Part shown: positions 1 through 5,898 of the stretch, one piece after another | How the letters are laid out: each line of letters starts with the position of its first letter | How positions within the stretch are numbered: the first letter of the stretch is position 1 | NCBI GenBank assembly: GCA_904501705.1 | Contig: CAJGCA010000067.1 | Span: 1-8,373 of the forward strand | DNA: 8,373 nucleotides | Direction: 5' to 3' | DNA from: Clostridiaceae bacterium | GTDB taxonomy: Bacteria; Bacillota; Clostridia; Oscillospirales; Acutalibacteraceae | The notes under the pieces: model-generated | The model's input: the letters and a program-made list of their open reading frames with translations, nothing else | Database searches by the model: none | What the model was told of the DNA's origin: nothing | Position numbers and translations under genes: made by a program

Positions 1-378
1 ATCGACCTTTGCTCGGTGGACGTGTCGTTTGTGTCACTTACGCATATTTTGCCGTCGGTGATGCCGTTTCTGGCAAAGGATGCAACGCTGATTTGCTTAA
101 TCAAACCGCAGTTTGAGGCGGGCGTTGCCGATATCGGTAAGCGCGGTGTGGTTAAGGATCGCCGCGTGCATATCCGTGTGCTGGGGCAGATGCTTGCGCT
201 GTTTGACAGTCTGCATTTGCCACTCACGCACTTGACCTATTCGCCGATTACGGGCGGAGAGGGGAATATCGAATATCTGGCGGTGCTTGGTGGCTCTGCC
301 GCGCCGACGGTGACGGACGTTGCCACCGTGGTGGACGAAGCGCACACCGCATTGAAAGGAACTACAAAACAGAGGTGA
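1..378 (+). CDS. tlyA: TlyA family rRNA 2'-O-methyltransferase, C-terminal part (5' end outside window)
   Basis: The reading frame is open from the first base (ATC GAC CTT) and ends at TGA 376-378, giving 125 visible residues. They fit the C-terminal part of the methyltransferase domain of TlyA (FtsJ-like Rossmann fold): a DVSFVSL motif at fragment residues 7-13, IKPQFEAG at 34-41, KRGVVKD at 47-53, and SPITGGEGNIEYL at 81-93. The Lys of KPQFE is expected to be one of the catalytic residues. TlyA proteins 2'-O-methylate cytidines in rRNA using SAM and are often misnamed hemolysins. The N-terminal S4 RNA-binding domain expected in this family lies upstream of the window. A GTG at 16 can be read as a start, but the frame and homology run through it, so this is a window-edge truncation and not a short gene. 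Only 6 nt separate it from nadK, in a tlyA-nadK-argR-recN string common in Firmicutes. Confidence 0.9.
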   Translation: MDLCSVDVSFVSLTHILPSVMPFLAKDATLICLIKPQFEAGVADIGKRGVVKDRRVHIRVLGQMLALFDSLHLPLTHLTYSPITGGEGNIEYLAVLGGSAAPTVTDVATVVDEAHTALKGTTKQR

Positions 379-384
379 TAACGA

Positions 385-1227
385 ATGCGTATCGCAGTTA
401 TTCCAAATAACCGTTCTGCACAGGCGTCGACGCTAACGACGGCGGTGTGCGAGCGGCTGGAAAAGGCGGGCGCCGAGGTCTCGGTGATCGCCCGCGATGG
501 GGGGCTTCCCGAACTGGGGGAGATCGCCGCACGGCTGGTTGATTACAACGTTGTGATTGCGCTCGGAGGCGACGGCACTATTATGCACGTCGCGAAAGCC
601 GCGGCAAAGGTCGGTTGTCCCGTACTCGGTATTAACGGCGGGCATCTCGGCTTTTTGGCAGGCCTTGAACAGGATGAATTGGATGCCTTAGACGGGCTAC
701 TTGACGGCACATACCGTGAGGAATTCCGCACGCTGTTGCGTATAACGGTGCATAATGCGCTGGGGGAACATAGCTTTTTGGCCATGAATGAGGCGGTCAT
801 CTCGCGCGGTGCGTTGTCGCGGCTGGTTGATCTGCGCATTGCGGGGGACGGACAGGAGATTCTCTCTTGCTGCGGTGACGGCGCGATTATCGCCACCCCG
901 ACCGGCTCGACGGCCTATTCGCTGTCGGCGGGTGGGCCTGTGGTTGACCCGTCGGTCGCGTGTATGTTGCTCACACCCGTGTGTCCGCATACGCTGGATT
1001 CGCGTACCCGTATTCTGCCGTCAGACAGCGTGTTGACCGTAACGGCTTCGGCGGCGGATGACGGCGAAGCGTTTATCACCGTTGACGGTGAGGAATATAT
1101 CTCGTTTACCGCCAAGGATCGTGTATCTATACGGCAGGCAGACGAAACGGCGCGACTCATTCGCTTAAAGCCCACCACCTTTTACGATGCACTCAGCCGC
1201 AAGCTGACGGATAGGAGGACGTTATGA
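385..1227 (+). CDS. nadK: NAD kinase (ATP-NAD kinase)
   Basis: This 280-residue protein should phosphorylate NAD+ with ATP to NADP+ in the cytoplasm, the only known route to NADP. The family signatures are present: GGDGT at residues 61-65 (phosphate/ATP binding), an NE motif in AMNEAVISRG (N135-E136), and GDGAIIATPTGSTAYSLSAGG around 164-184, with TPTGSTAY at 171-178. The last forms the glycine-rich active-site loop of the C-terminal beta-sandwich domain. Length is normal for bacterial NadK. The ATG at 385 is preceded by AGAGGTGAT (371-379), a good ribosome binding site that overlaps the tlyA stop. The stop overlaps the argR start as ATGA (1224-1227), which suggests translational coupling. 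Co-transcription with tlyA, argR and recN is inferred from spacing. I see nothing missing or broken. Confidence 0.96.
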   Translation: MRIAVIPNNRSAQASTLTTAVCERLEKAGAEVSVIARDGGLPELGEIAARLVDYNVVIALGGDGTIMHVAKAAAKVGCPVLGINGGHLGFLAGLEQDELDALDGLLDGTYREEFRTLLRITVHNALGEHSFLAMNEAVISRGALSRLVDLRIAGDGQEILSCCGDGAIIATPTGSTAYSLSAGGPVVDPSVACMLLTPVCPHTLDSRTRILPSDSVLTVTASAADDGEAFITVDGEEYISFTAKDRVSIRQADETARLIRLKPTTFYDALSRKLTDRRTL

Positions 1228-1676
1228 AAACCAGACGACACGCCAAGATCCTAGAGATTATCAACTCTCGTGCAGTGGAGACACAGGAGGAGTTGCAGAG
1301 TCTTCTGCGCGAGGCGGGCTATGACGTGACACAGGCGACCGTCTCCCGCGACATCAAGGAGCTAAAGCTTATTAAATCCCCCTCGGCGGGCGGTTATCGC
1401 TATTCTGTCGCAAAGGGCGGCGGCGAGCATATTTCTGCGAAATTTCATTCCATTTTTGCCGACTCGGTCACGAGCGTGCAGTATGCGCAGAATATTGTGG
1501 TCGTGCATTGCCTGACGGGTATGGCGCAGGCGGCTTGCGCGGCGATGGATTCGCTGCATTGGAGCCAGGTTATCGGTACGTTGGCAGGTGACGATACCTT
1601 TATCTGCATCACCACGGGTGAACGGCAGGCAGAGGAATTGGTACTGGAACTGAAACGATTGCTCAAAGTGGATTGA
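1224..1676 (+). CDS. argR: Arginine repressor ArgR/AhrC
   Basis: This 150-residue protein is a hexameric DNA-binding regulator of arginine biosynthesis and catabolism that uses arginine as co-effector. The N-terminal winged helix is clear: KTRRHAKILEII at 2-13 and the recognition segment TQATVSRDIKEL at 36-47, a family hallmark. The C-terminal oligomerisation and arginine-binding domain shows GMAQAACAAMD at 99-109 and GTLAGDDT at 118-125, whose paired Asp residues (D123-D124) contact arginine in characterised members. Full length matches the family. The ATG at 1224 follows AGGAGG (1213-1218) with a 5-nt gap and overlaps the nadK stop. Placing argR directly upstream of recN is a common Gram-positive arrangement and does not imply a DNA-repair role. 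No operator (ARG box) is visible in the short flanking gaps, so its targets are outside the window. Confidence 0.96.
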   Translation: MKTRRHAKILEIINSRAVETQEELQSLLREAGYDVTQATVSRDIKELKLIKSPSAGGYRYSVAKGGGEHISAKFHSIFADSVTSVQYAQNIVVVHCLTGMAQAACAAMDSLHWSQVIGTLAGDDTFICITTGERQAEELVLELKRLLKVD

Positions 1677-1698
1677 TTGACGAAAGGTAAGAAGACGT

Positions 1699-3366
1699 AT
1701 GCTGCAAAGCTTACACATCGAAAACGTGGCGGTCATCGAGCGGGCGGATATCACCTTCGGCGCGGGGCTTACCGTGCTGACGGGCGAGACCGGCGCGGGT
1801 AAATCCATCGTCATTGACGCCATCAATGCGGTGCTTGGCGAGCGTATCACCCGCGACGTGGTACGCCACGGAGCGGAGCGCGCGTATATTTCCGCCGTGT
1901 TCGGGGATATTGCCCCCGCTGTGGTATCGACACTCGACGAGCATGGCTTTACGCTTGAGGAGGACGGTACACTGCTTATTCAGCGCAGCATCACCGCCGA
2001 CGGTAAGGGCAGCTGCCGTATTAACGGTCGCCCTGCGACGGTGTCGGTGTTACGCGAGATCGGGCGGATGCTGGTCAACATCCACGGGCAGCACGAAAAC
2101 CAGGCATTGTTGCAAGCGGAACGGCACGTGGAGTATCTCGACCGCCTCGGCGGCTTGCAGACTGTACGCGAGGCGTATGAAAAGGAATATCGGGAATATT
2201 GCCGCATCCAGCGCGCCATTAAGGCGGCGACGATGGACGAAGCGGAGAAGGAATACCGCCAAACGACGCTGACCCAGCAGATCGCCGAGATCGACGCCGC
2301 CGCTCTGCGCGTCGGCGAGGAAGCGGAGCTGACGGAAAAACGCGAGCTTGCCCGCCATGCGGAGAAGATCGCGCAGGAACTACAAGCCGTGCACGCCGCA
2401 ATGGATGGCGAGGATGATACACTCGGTGCGCTCGCACAGCTCACCGATGCGGTGAATGCCTTGCGGGTCGCCGGTCGCGTGTCGAGCGAGCTCGATGAGC
2501 TCGCCGCGCGTCTGCAGAGCGCGCTTTATGACGTGCAGGCGTGCGCCGAGGAGGCCGCCGAGGCAAAAGCGGCGCTCTCCTTTGACGAGCAGGAGCTTTC
2601 GCAGATGGAGGATCGCTTGGCGCTCATCGGGCGGCTGACGAAGAAATACGCCGCCGACGAGGCAGGGGTACTTACGCACCGCGACGAGCTGCAGGCTCAG
2701 CTCGATGCGATCACGTCGTCGGATGAGTACTTAGCCGATCTGCAGGCGCAGTCCGCAGTCGCGCGTGACGCGACCATCGCCGCATCCGAGCGGCTGACCG
2801 CCGCGCGGCGGCAGGCGGCGGTGCGGTTTGAGCAGAACGTGTGCGCTCAGCTCACCTTCCTCGATATGCCGCACGTACGGCTCGAGGTGTCGATCCAACC
2901 CACCGCGCTCACCGCCATCGGCGGGGATAAGGTGGAGTTTCTCATCGCTTCCAACCCCGGCGAGCCGGCGAAATCCATTGCCCGCACCGCGTCGGGCGGC
3001 GAGCTTTCCCGCATTATGCTTGCGCTTAAGAGCGTGCTCGCCGAGGTGGACGACATTGAAACGCTGGTGTTCGACGAGGTCGACAGTGGTATTTCGGGTC
3101 GCGCCGCAACCAAGGTTGGTGTGTTGCTGCGGCAGATTGCGTGCTGTCGTCAGGTGTTGTGCGTAACGCACTTAGCGCAGATCGCCGCCCACGGCCACGA
3201 GCATTTGCTGGTGAGCAAGTCGGTTGCCGATGGGCGTACCTTTACCAAGGTGACGGGGCTTGACGAGACGAAACGCTGCGAGGAGCTCGCCCGCATCATT
3301 GGCGGCGAGGTGACCGACACCACCCTTGAAGCCGCCCGCGAAATGCGAGAGAAGGCGGAAGAATAA
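1699..3366 (+). CDS. recN: DNA repair protein RecN (SMC-like ATPase)
   Basis: This 555-residue ATPase of the SMC/RecF superfamily acts early in double-strand break repair, in the cytoplasm on DNA. The head halves are split across the protein. N-terminal half: Walker A GETGAGKS at 29-36 and a Q-loop-like HGQHE at 129-133. C-terminal half: signature SGGELSR at 432-438, Walker B LVFDEVDSG at 456-464, and the H-loop histidine H491 in VTHLAQIAAH. Between them, roughly residues 155-380, is an Ala/Glu/Leu-rich heptad-like region that should form the coiled-coil arm, which is short as is usual for RecN. No hinge or zinc-hook cysteine motif is evident. Start ATG 1699 has AAAGGTAAG (1683-1691) upstream, 22 nt after argR. 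In spore-forming Clostridia and Bacilli the next genes are typically spoIVB and spo0A; here an AT-rich islet follows the stop codon directly. Confidence 0.96.
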   Translation: MLQSLHIENVAVIERADITFGAGLTVLTGETGAGKSIVIDAINAVLGERITRDVVRHGAERAYISAVFGDIAPAVVSTLDEHGFTLEEDGTLLIQRSITADGKGSCRINGRPATVSVLREIGRMLVNIHGQHENQALLQAERHVEYLDRLGGLQTVREAYEKEYREYCRIQRAIKAATMDEAEKEYRQTTLTQQIAEIDAAALRVGEEAELTEKRELARHAEKIAQELQAVHAAMDGEDDTLGALAQLTDAVNALRVAGRVSSELDELAARLQSALYDVQACAEEAAEAKAALSFDEQELSQMEDRLALIGRLTKKYAADEAGVLTHRDELQAQLDAITSSDEYLADLQAQSAVARDATIAASERLTAARRQAAVRFEQNVCAQLTFLDMPHVRLEVSIQPTALTAIGGDKVEFLIASNPGEPAKSIARTASGGELSRIMLALKSVLAEVDDIETLVFDEVDSGISGRAATKVGVLLRQIACCRQVLCVTHLAQIAAHGHEHLLVSKSVADGRTFTKVTGLDETKRCEELARIIGGEVTDTTLEAAREMREKAEE

Positions 3367-3390
3367 TCTTAATTCAAGGAGAGAACGCGT

Positions 3391-3711
3391 ATGGATGGAT
3401 ACAAATTGAAAGAATTAAGAGAGTTGGCTTGTAAGTCAAGATTAGAGTTTGCTGATGCGGTTGGTGTTGATGAAGATACTGTGGAACAGTGGGAGGACTT
3501 AGGGTGTGATCCATCAAGTTATCAAATTCAACAAATTGCTGATGAATTTGATATGGATGTGGATGGACTAAAGTGGAAATTGAATGTTGATAGATCAATT
3601 GACGATTCGACAGATTCAACTGATATTGGTCTAGGCGCCGCTTTGTTATTATTAGGTGCTACCGCTGGGCTAGGTTGGCTTGCAAGTAGGCATAAGCGCA
3701 AGAAAAAATAA
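3391..3711 (+). CDS. Small HTH (XRE-like) protein with C-terminal membrane segment and basic tail
   Basis: I cannot assign a named family to this 106-residue protein. Residues 5-60 align by pattern to the five-helix XRE/HTH_3 fold (LKELREL, then FADAVGVDEDTVEQWE, then IQQIADEFDMDVDGLKW). However, the would-be recognition helix carries D27, E28, D29 and E32 where DNA-binding members have polar or basic residues. By my count residues 1-60 hold 17 acidic and 5 basic side chains. A Ser/Asp linker (67-78) leads to one hydrophobic segment (about 79-98, with small residues G80, G82, G89, G93, G95), then a tail with six Arg/Lys in the last eight residues. There is no N-terminal signal peptide. The start is firm: AAGGAG at 3376-3381, 9 nt before ATG. 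The gene is AT-rich (19 G/C in its first 60 bases, against 40 in the last 60 sense bases of recN at 3301-3360) and uses TTA and AGA codons, which suggests separate origin. A membrane-tethered regulator or scaffold is an inference only. Confidence 0.75.
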   Translation: MDGYKLKELRELACKSRLEFADAVGVDEDTVEQWEDLGCDPSSYQIQQIADEFDMDVDGLKWKLNVDRSIDDSTDSTDIGLGAALLLLGATAGLGWLASRHKRKKK

Positions 3712-3734
3712 TATAAAAAATCGCAAACAAACCG

Positions 3735-3759
3735 TTTAGTAATTTATCATATTACTAAA
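3735..3759. repeat. Perfect 9-bp inverted repeat between the two HTH genes, candidate operator
   Basis: TTTAGTAAT (3735-3743) and ATTACTAAA (3751-3759) are exact reverse complements separated by 7 bases. The site lies in the 78-nt AT-rich gap (3712-3789) between two genes that both encode HTH-like proteins. There is no GC-rich stem and no T-run directly after the right arm, so it does not look like an intrinsic terminator. The two half-sites are centred 16 bp apart, so an operator for a dimeric HTH protein is the simplest reading. A weak RNA hairpin is the alternative. I could not define a convincing -35/-10 pair for the downstream gene. Confidence 0.5.
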
Positions 3760-3789
3760 ATCATTAAGTGTATTTTTGAGGTTGACTAA

Positions 3790-4221
3790 ATGGATTATTC
3801 GACAGTGTTTACAGAGAGCATAAAACTTCATCAAAGATTAGTAGATATTTTCGTGGAGAGTAGGGATGAAAGTGGTTTTTCTTTTATCTCCCAACCTGAA
3901 ATCGCTTCAAAAATAGGTCGTTCACAAACATGGGTCGCGAGCGCAATTAAGCGTCTTAATGTAGAGGAAATATGTGTCGAATCAATTGCTAGTGGGAAAT
4001 ATATGGTGCATTATGAAAATTTGTTACTGAAAGGGGTGTTTTCAAAAATCTCAGACCTAATCTTAGATACACGTTTAGATCCAACTCTGTTTTATAAAAA
4101 AGACAGCGTAATTGCAGAAGAATATGGTTTTAAGCTGAGAACAGTGCAAATGTATAAGGCTTATTTGCGGACAGGTTGGAAAGTGTCAGGAAATAGCACG
4201 AAGGTCGAAATCATAGAATAA
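3790..4221 (+). CDS. Putative DNA-binding protein with two HTH-like segments
   Basis: I do not recognise the family of this 143-residue soluble protein. Residues 31-57 read as a MarR/Rrf2-style helix-turn-helix (QPEIASKIG, turn, RSQTWVASAIKRL), followed by a possible wing at 58-75 (ICVESIASGKYMVHY). The putative recognition helix has R44, K54 and R55, so DNA binding is plausible. A second HTH-like stretch lies at 104-127 (KDSVIAEEYGFKLRTVQMYKAYL). No signal peptide or membrane segment is visible. The start at ATG 3790 is supported by GAGGT (3778-3782) 7 nt upstream. Composition is AT-rich (20 G/C in 3961-4020), matching the preceding HTH-membrane gene and unlike the core genes on either side. 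The two probably entered together. The stop codon sits 3 nt before the -35 box of the tyrS promoter, with no terminator between. A regulator of the islet itself through the 3735-3759 repeat is a reasonable guess. Confidence 0.7.
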   Translation: MDYSTVFTESIKLHQRLVDIFVESRDESGFSFISQPEIASKIGRSQTWVASAIKRLNVEEICVESIASGKYMVHYENLLLKGVFSKISDLILDTRLDPTLFYKKDSVIAEEYGFKLRTVQMYKAYLRTGWKVSGNSTKVEIIE

Positions 4222-4224
4222 TTC

Positions 4225-4253
4225 TTGACAATTCCTTTATAATATGTTTAAAT
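4225..4253 (+). promoter_or_regulatory. Promoter of the tyrS T-box transcript
   Basis: A perfect TTGACA lies at 4225-4230. At 17-bp spacing the -10 is TTAAAT (4248-4253), preceded by TG at 4245-4246 in the extended -10 position (TGtTTAAAT). A perfect TATAAT also occurs at 4238-4243, but it is only 7 bp from TTGACA and cannot pair with it. It could serve only with a weak upstream -35. Either choice starts RNA just before stem I of the T-box. I am confident a promoter is here, less so of the exact -10. Confidence 0.75.
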
Positions 4254-4261
4254 ACCCATAT

Positions 4262-4515
4262 CGGCTGTGAAGAGAAGAAGTACCCGTGTCGTGTCTTTCA
4301 GAGAGCTGTCGGTCGGTGTAAGACAGCAGAGCGAGCGGCGAAATACATCTCTGAGCCGCTTCCCCGAACAGATCGCTCAGTAGGGGGAGCCGTGTGCGCC
4401 CGTTATAGCGCAGGACAGTTTTCAATGTCCCTGAGGCTCGCTTTTGCGGGTGAACAGAGGTGGTACCACGATTTGACTCATCGTCCTCTGCGGCTCTTAG
4501 CCGCAGAGGACTTTT
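4262..4515 (+). ncRNA. T-box riboswitch (tyrosine, specifier TAC) controlling tyrS
   Basis: This leader senses uncharged tRNA-Tyr and lets RNA polymerase read into tyrS. The base of stem I pairs CGGCT (4262-4266) with AGCCG (4354-4358), and above it AGAGA (4271-4275) with TCTCT (4348-4352). The distal stem I loop carries the typical AGAGAG and GGTCGGTGTAAG elements (about 4300-4322). The specifier loop contains GAAATACA, with TAC (a Tyr codon) at 4344-4346. A second helix (CTTCCCC 4359-4365 with GGGGGAG 4383-4389) holds GAAC and AGTA loop motifs, as in stem II. The T-box sequence AACAGAGGTGGTACCACGA spans 4453-4471. In the antiterminator, AGAGG (4456-4460) pairs with CCTCT (4485-4489) and ACGA (4468-4471) with TCGT (4481-4484), leaving the bulge TGGTACC. 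Its TGGT matches a tRNA end ACCA with discriminator A, as expected for tRNA-Tyr. The competing terminator is at 4483-4515. Confidence 0.96.
4483..4515 (+). terminator. T-box regulated intrinsic terminator upstream of tyrS
   Basis: GTCCTCTGCGGCT (4483-4495) and AGCCGCAGAGGAC (4499-4511) form a perfect 13-bp stem with a 3-nt loop, followed by TTTT (4512-4515). The 5' arm contains the CCTCT that pairs with the T-box in the antiterminator, so the two structures exclude each other. Confidence 0.95.
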
Positions 4516-4550
4516 ATATGGCTTGATTTTAGTTTAAGGAGAGTATTAGT

Positions 4551-5777
4551 ATGACCGTTTACGAAGAACTGGTTGCGCGCGGACTGATCGCGCAGGTGAC
4601 CGACGAGGACCAAATTAAAGAGCTTATTAACACCGGTAAGGCGACTTTCTACATTGGCTTTGACCCCACAGCGGACAGCTTGCACGTTGGCCATTTTATG
4701 GCGCTGTGCCTGATGAAGCGTCTGCAGATGGCGGGCAACAAGCCGATCGCCCTCATCGGCGGCGGCACCGCGATGATCGGTGACCCCTCGGGGCGCACCG
4801 ATATGCGCTCGATGATGACTCGCGAGACCATCCAGCACAACTGCGACTGCTTCAAAAAGCAGATGGAGCGCTTCATTGAGTTCGGCGAGGGCAAGGCCGA
4901 GATGGTCAACAACGCCGATTGGCTGCTCGACCTCAACTATGTGGATGTCCTGCGCGAGGTGGGCGCGTGCTTCTCGGTCAACAATATGCTGCGCGCCGAG
5001 TGCTACAAGCAGCGTATGGAGAAGGGTCTGTCCTTCCTCGAGTTTAACTATATGATTATGCAGTCCTACGACTTCTACCGCCTGTTCCAGACCCACGGCT
5101 GTAATCTGCAGTTCGGCGGTAACGATCAGTGGTCGAATATGCTCGGCGGCACGGAGCTCATCCGCCGCAAGCTCGGCAAGGATGCGCACGCGATGACCAT
5201 CACGCTGCTGCTCAACTCCGAGGGCAAGAAGATGGGCAAGACCGCGAGCGGCGCGGTGTGGCTGGATGCCAACAAGACCACGCCCTACGACTTCTATCAG
5301 TACTGGCGTAACGTCAGCGACGACGACGTGCTCAAGTGTCTGCGTATGCTGACCTTCCTGCCGCTCGAGCAGATCGACGAGATGGACAAGTGGGAGGGCA
5401 GTCAGCTTAACACCGCGAAGGAGATCCTCGCCTACGAGTTGACCAAGCTCGTACACGGCGAGGAGGAGGCCGAAAAAGCGCAGCAGGCGGCGCGCGCACT
5501 GTTTGCCGGCGCCGGCAACAGCGCCGATATGCCCACCACCACCCTGTCCGCCGATGATTTAACTGACGGTGCTATCGGTATTCTCAACCTGATGGTGAAA
5601 GCGGGTCTGGCTGCTTCCAACGGTGAGGCGCGTCGCCTCGTTCAGCAGGGCGGTGTCTCGGTGAACGATGCCAAGGTGACCGACCCCGCGATGGCGATCG
5701 CTACTGCCGATTTCGGCGAGGACGGCCTCATCATCAAAAAGGGCAAAAAGGTCTATCATAAGGTTTTGCTCGGCTAA
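4551..5777 (+). CDS. tyrS: Tyrosyl-tRNA synthetase
   Basis: This 408-residue class Ic synthetase charges tRNA-Tyr with tyrosine in the cytoplasm. The Rossmann core shows the tyrosine pocket start YIGFDP at 34-39, the HIGH-type motif HVGH at 45-48, GDPSGRTD at 77-84, the pocket strand YMIMQSYD at 167-174, GGNDQWSN at 189-196, and the KMSKS-type loop KMGKT at 227-231. The variants HVGH and KMGKT are normal for bacterial TyrRS. An anticodon-binding alpha domain follows, and an S4-like RNA-binding domain closes the protein (about 341-405, with KAGLAASNGEARRLVQQGGVSVN), so it is full length. ATG 4551 follows AAGGAG (4536-4541) with 9 nt spacing. Expression is controlled by the tyrosine T-box upstream, whose TAC specifier independently supports the assignment. 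Codon use is strongly GC-ending, as for a highly expressed gene. It appears monocistronic, bounded by the terminator at 5784-5815. Confidence 0.98.
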   Translation: MTVYEELVARGLIAQVTDEDQIKELINTGKATFYIGFDPTADSLHVGHFMALCLMKRLQMAGNKPIALIGGGTAMIGDPSGRTDMRSMMTRETIQHNCDCFKKQMERFIEFGEGKAEMVNNADWLLDLNYVDVLREVGACFSVNNMLRAECYKQRMEKGLSFLEFNYMIMQSYDFYRLFQTHGCNLQFGGNDQWSNMLGGTELIRRKLGKDAHAMTITLLLNSEGKKMGKTASGAVWLDANKTTPYDFYQYWRNVSDDDVLKCLRMLTFLPLEQIDEMDKWEGSQLNTAKEILAYELTKLVHGEEEAEKAQQAARALFAGAGNSADMPTTTLSADDLTDGAIGILNLMVKAGLAASNGEARRLVQQGGVSVNDAKVTDPAMAIATADFGEDGLIIKKGKKVYHKVLLG

Positions 5778-5783
5778 AAAAAG

Positions 5784-5815
5784 AAAAAGCCACCCCGTGA
5801 CGGGGTGGCTTTTTT
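5784..5815 (+). terminator. Intrinsic terminator of tyrS
   Basis: AGCCACCCCG (5788-5797) and CGGGGTGGCT (5801-5810) form a perfect 10-bp stem with loop TGA, followed by a T-run to 5815. An A-tract precedes the stem and can pair with the T-run, so the structure could also work weakly on the opposite strand. It lies 6 nt after the tyrS stop. Confidence 0.95.
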
Positions 5816-5836
5816 GCGCGGTTAACAATTTACCTC

Positions 5837-5865
5837 TTTACATTGTGAAAGTGTTTGTGTATAAT
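5837..5865 (+). promoter_or_regulatory. Promoter of the yerC-methyltransferase-hslO unit
   Basis: TTTACA (5837-5842) and a perfect TATAAT (5860-5865) are separated by 17 bp, which predicts a start near 5872. The ribosome binding site GGAGG (5887-5891) follows shortly. An imperfect dyad AGTG-N5-CACT (5868-5880) covers the likely start site. Confidence 0.85.
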
Positions 5866-5898
5866 ATAGTGGATATCACTCATAATGGAGGATGCGTT

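Noticed and set aside
3622..3711. C-terminus of the HTH-membrane protein as a sortase cell-wall sorting signal
   Set aside because: The hydrophobic segment plus basic tail resembles one, but no LPxTG-type motif precedes it and there is no N-terminal signal peptide.
3712..3789. Intergenic inverted repeat as an intrinsic terminator
   Set aside because: The stem is AT-rich with only two G-C pairs and the right arm is followed by AATCATT, not a T-run. The later TTTTT (3773-3777) is too far away.
4225..4243. TTGACA paired with the perfect TATAAT at 4238-4243
   Set aside because: The spacing is 7 bp, far below the roughly 17 bp needed. The extended -10 TGtTTAAAT at 17 bp fits better.
4497..5456. 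Long minus-strand open frame (319 codons) opposite tyrS
   Set aside because: It lies almost wholly antisense to a certain tyrS gene and runs over the T-box terminator. Its low-complexity, Leu/Val/His-rich product is typical of the reverse frame of GC-biased codons. No ribosome binding site or family motif was seen.
5797..5898. Upstream extension of the yerC frame to 5797
   Set aside because: It would begin inside the tyrS terminator and upstream of the TTTACA/TATAAT promoter. ATG 5899 has a good GGAGG site and matches the family length.
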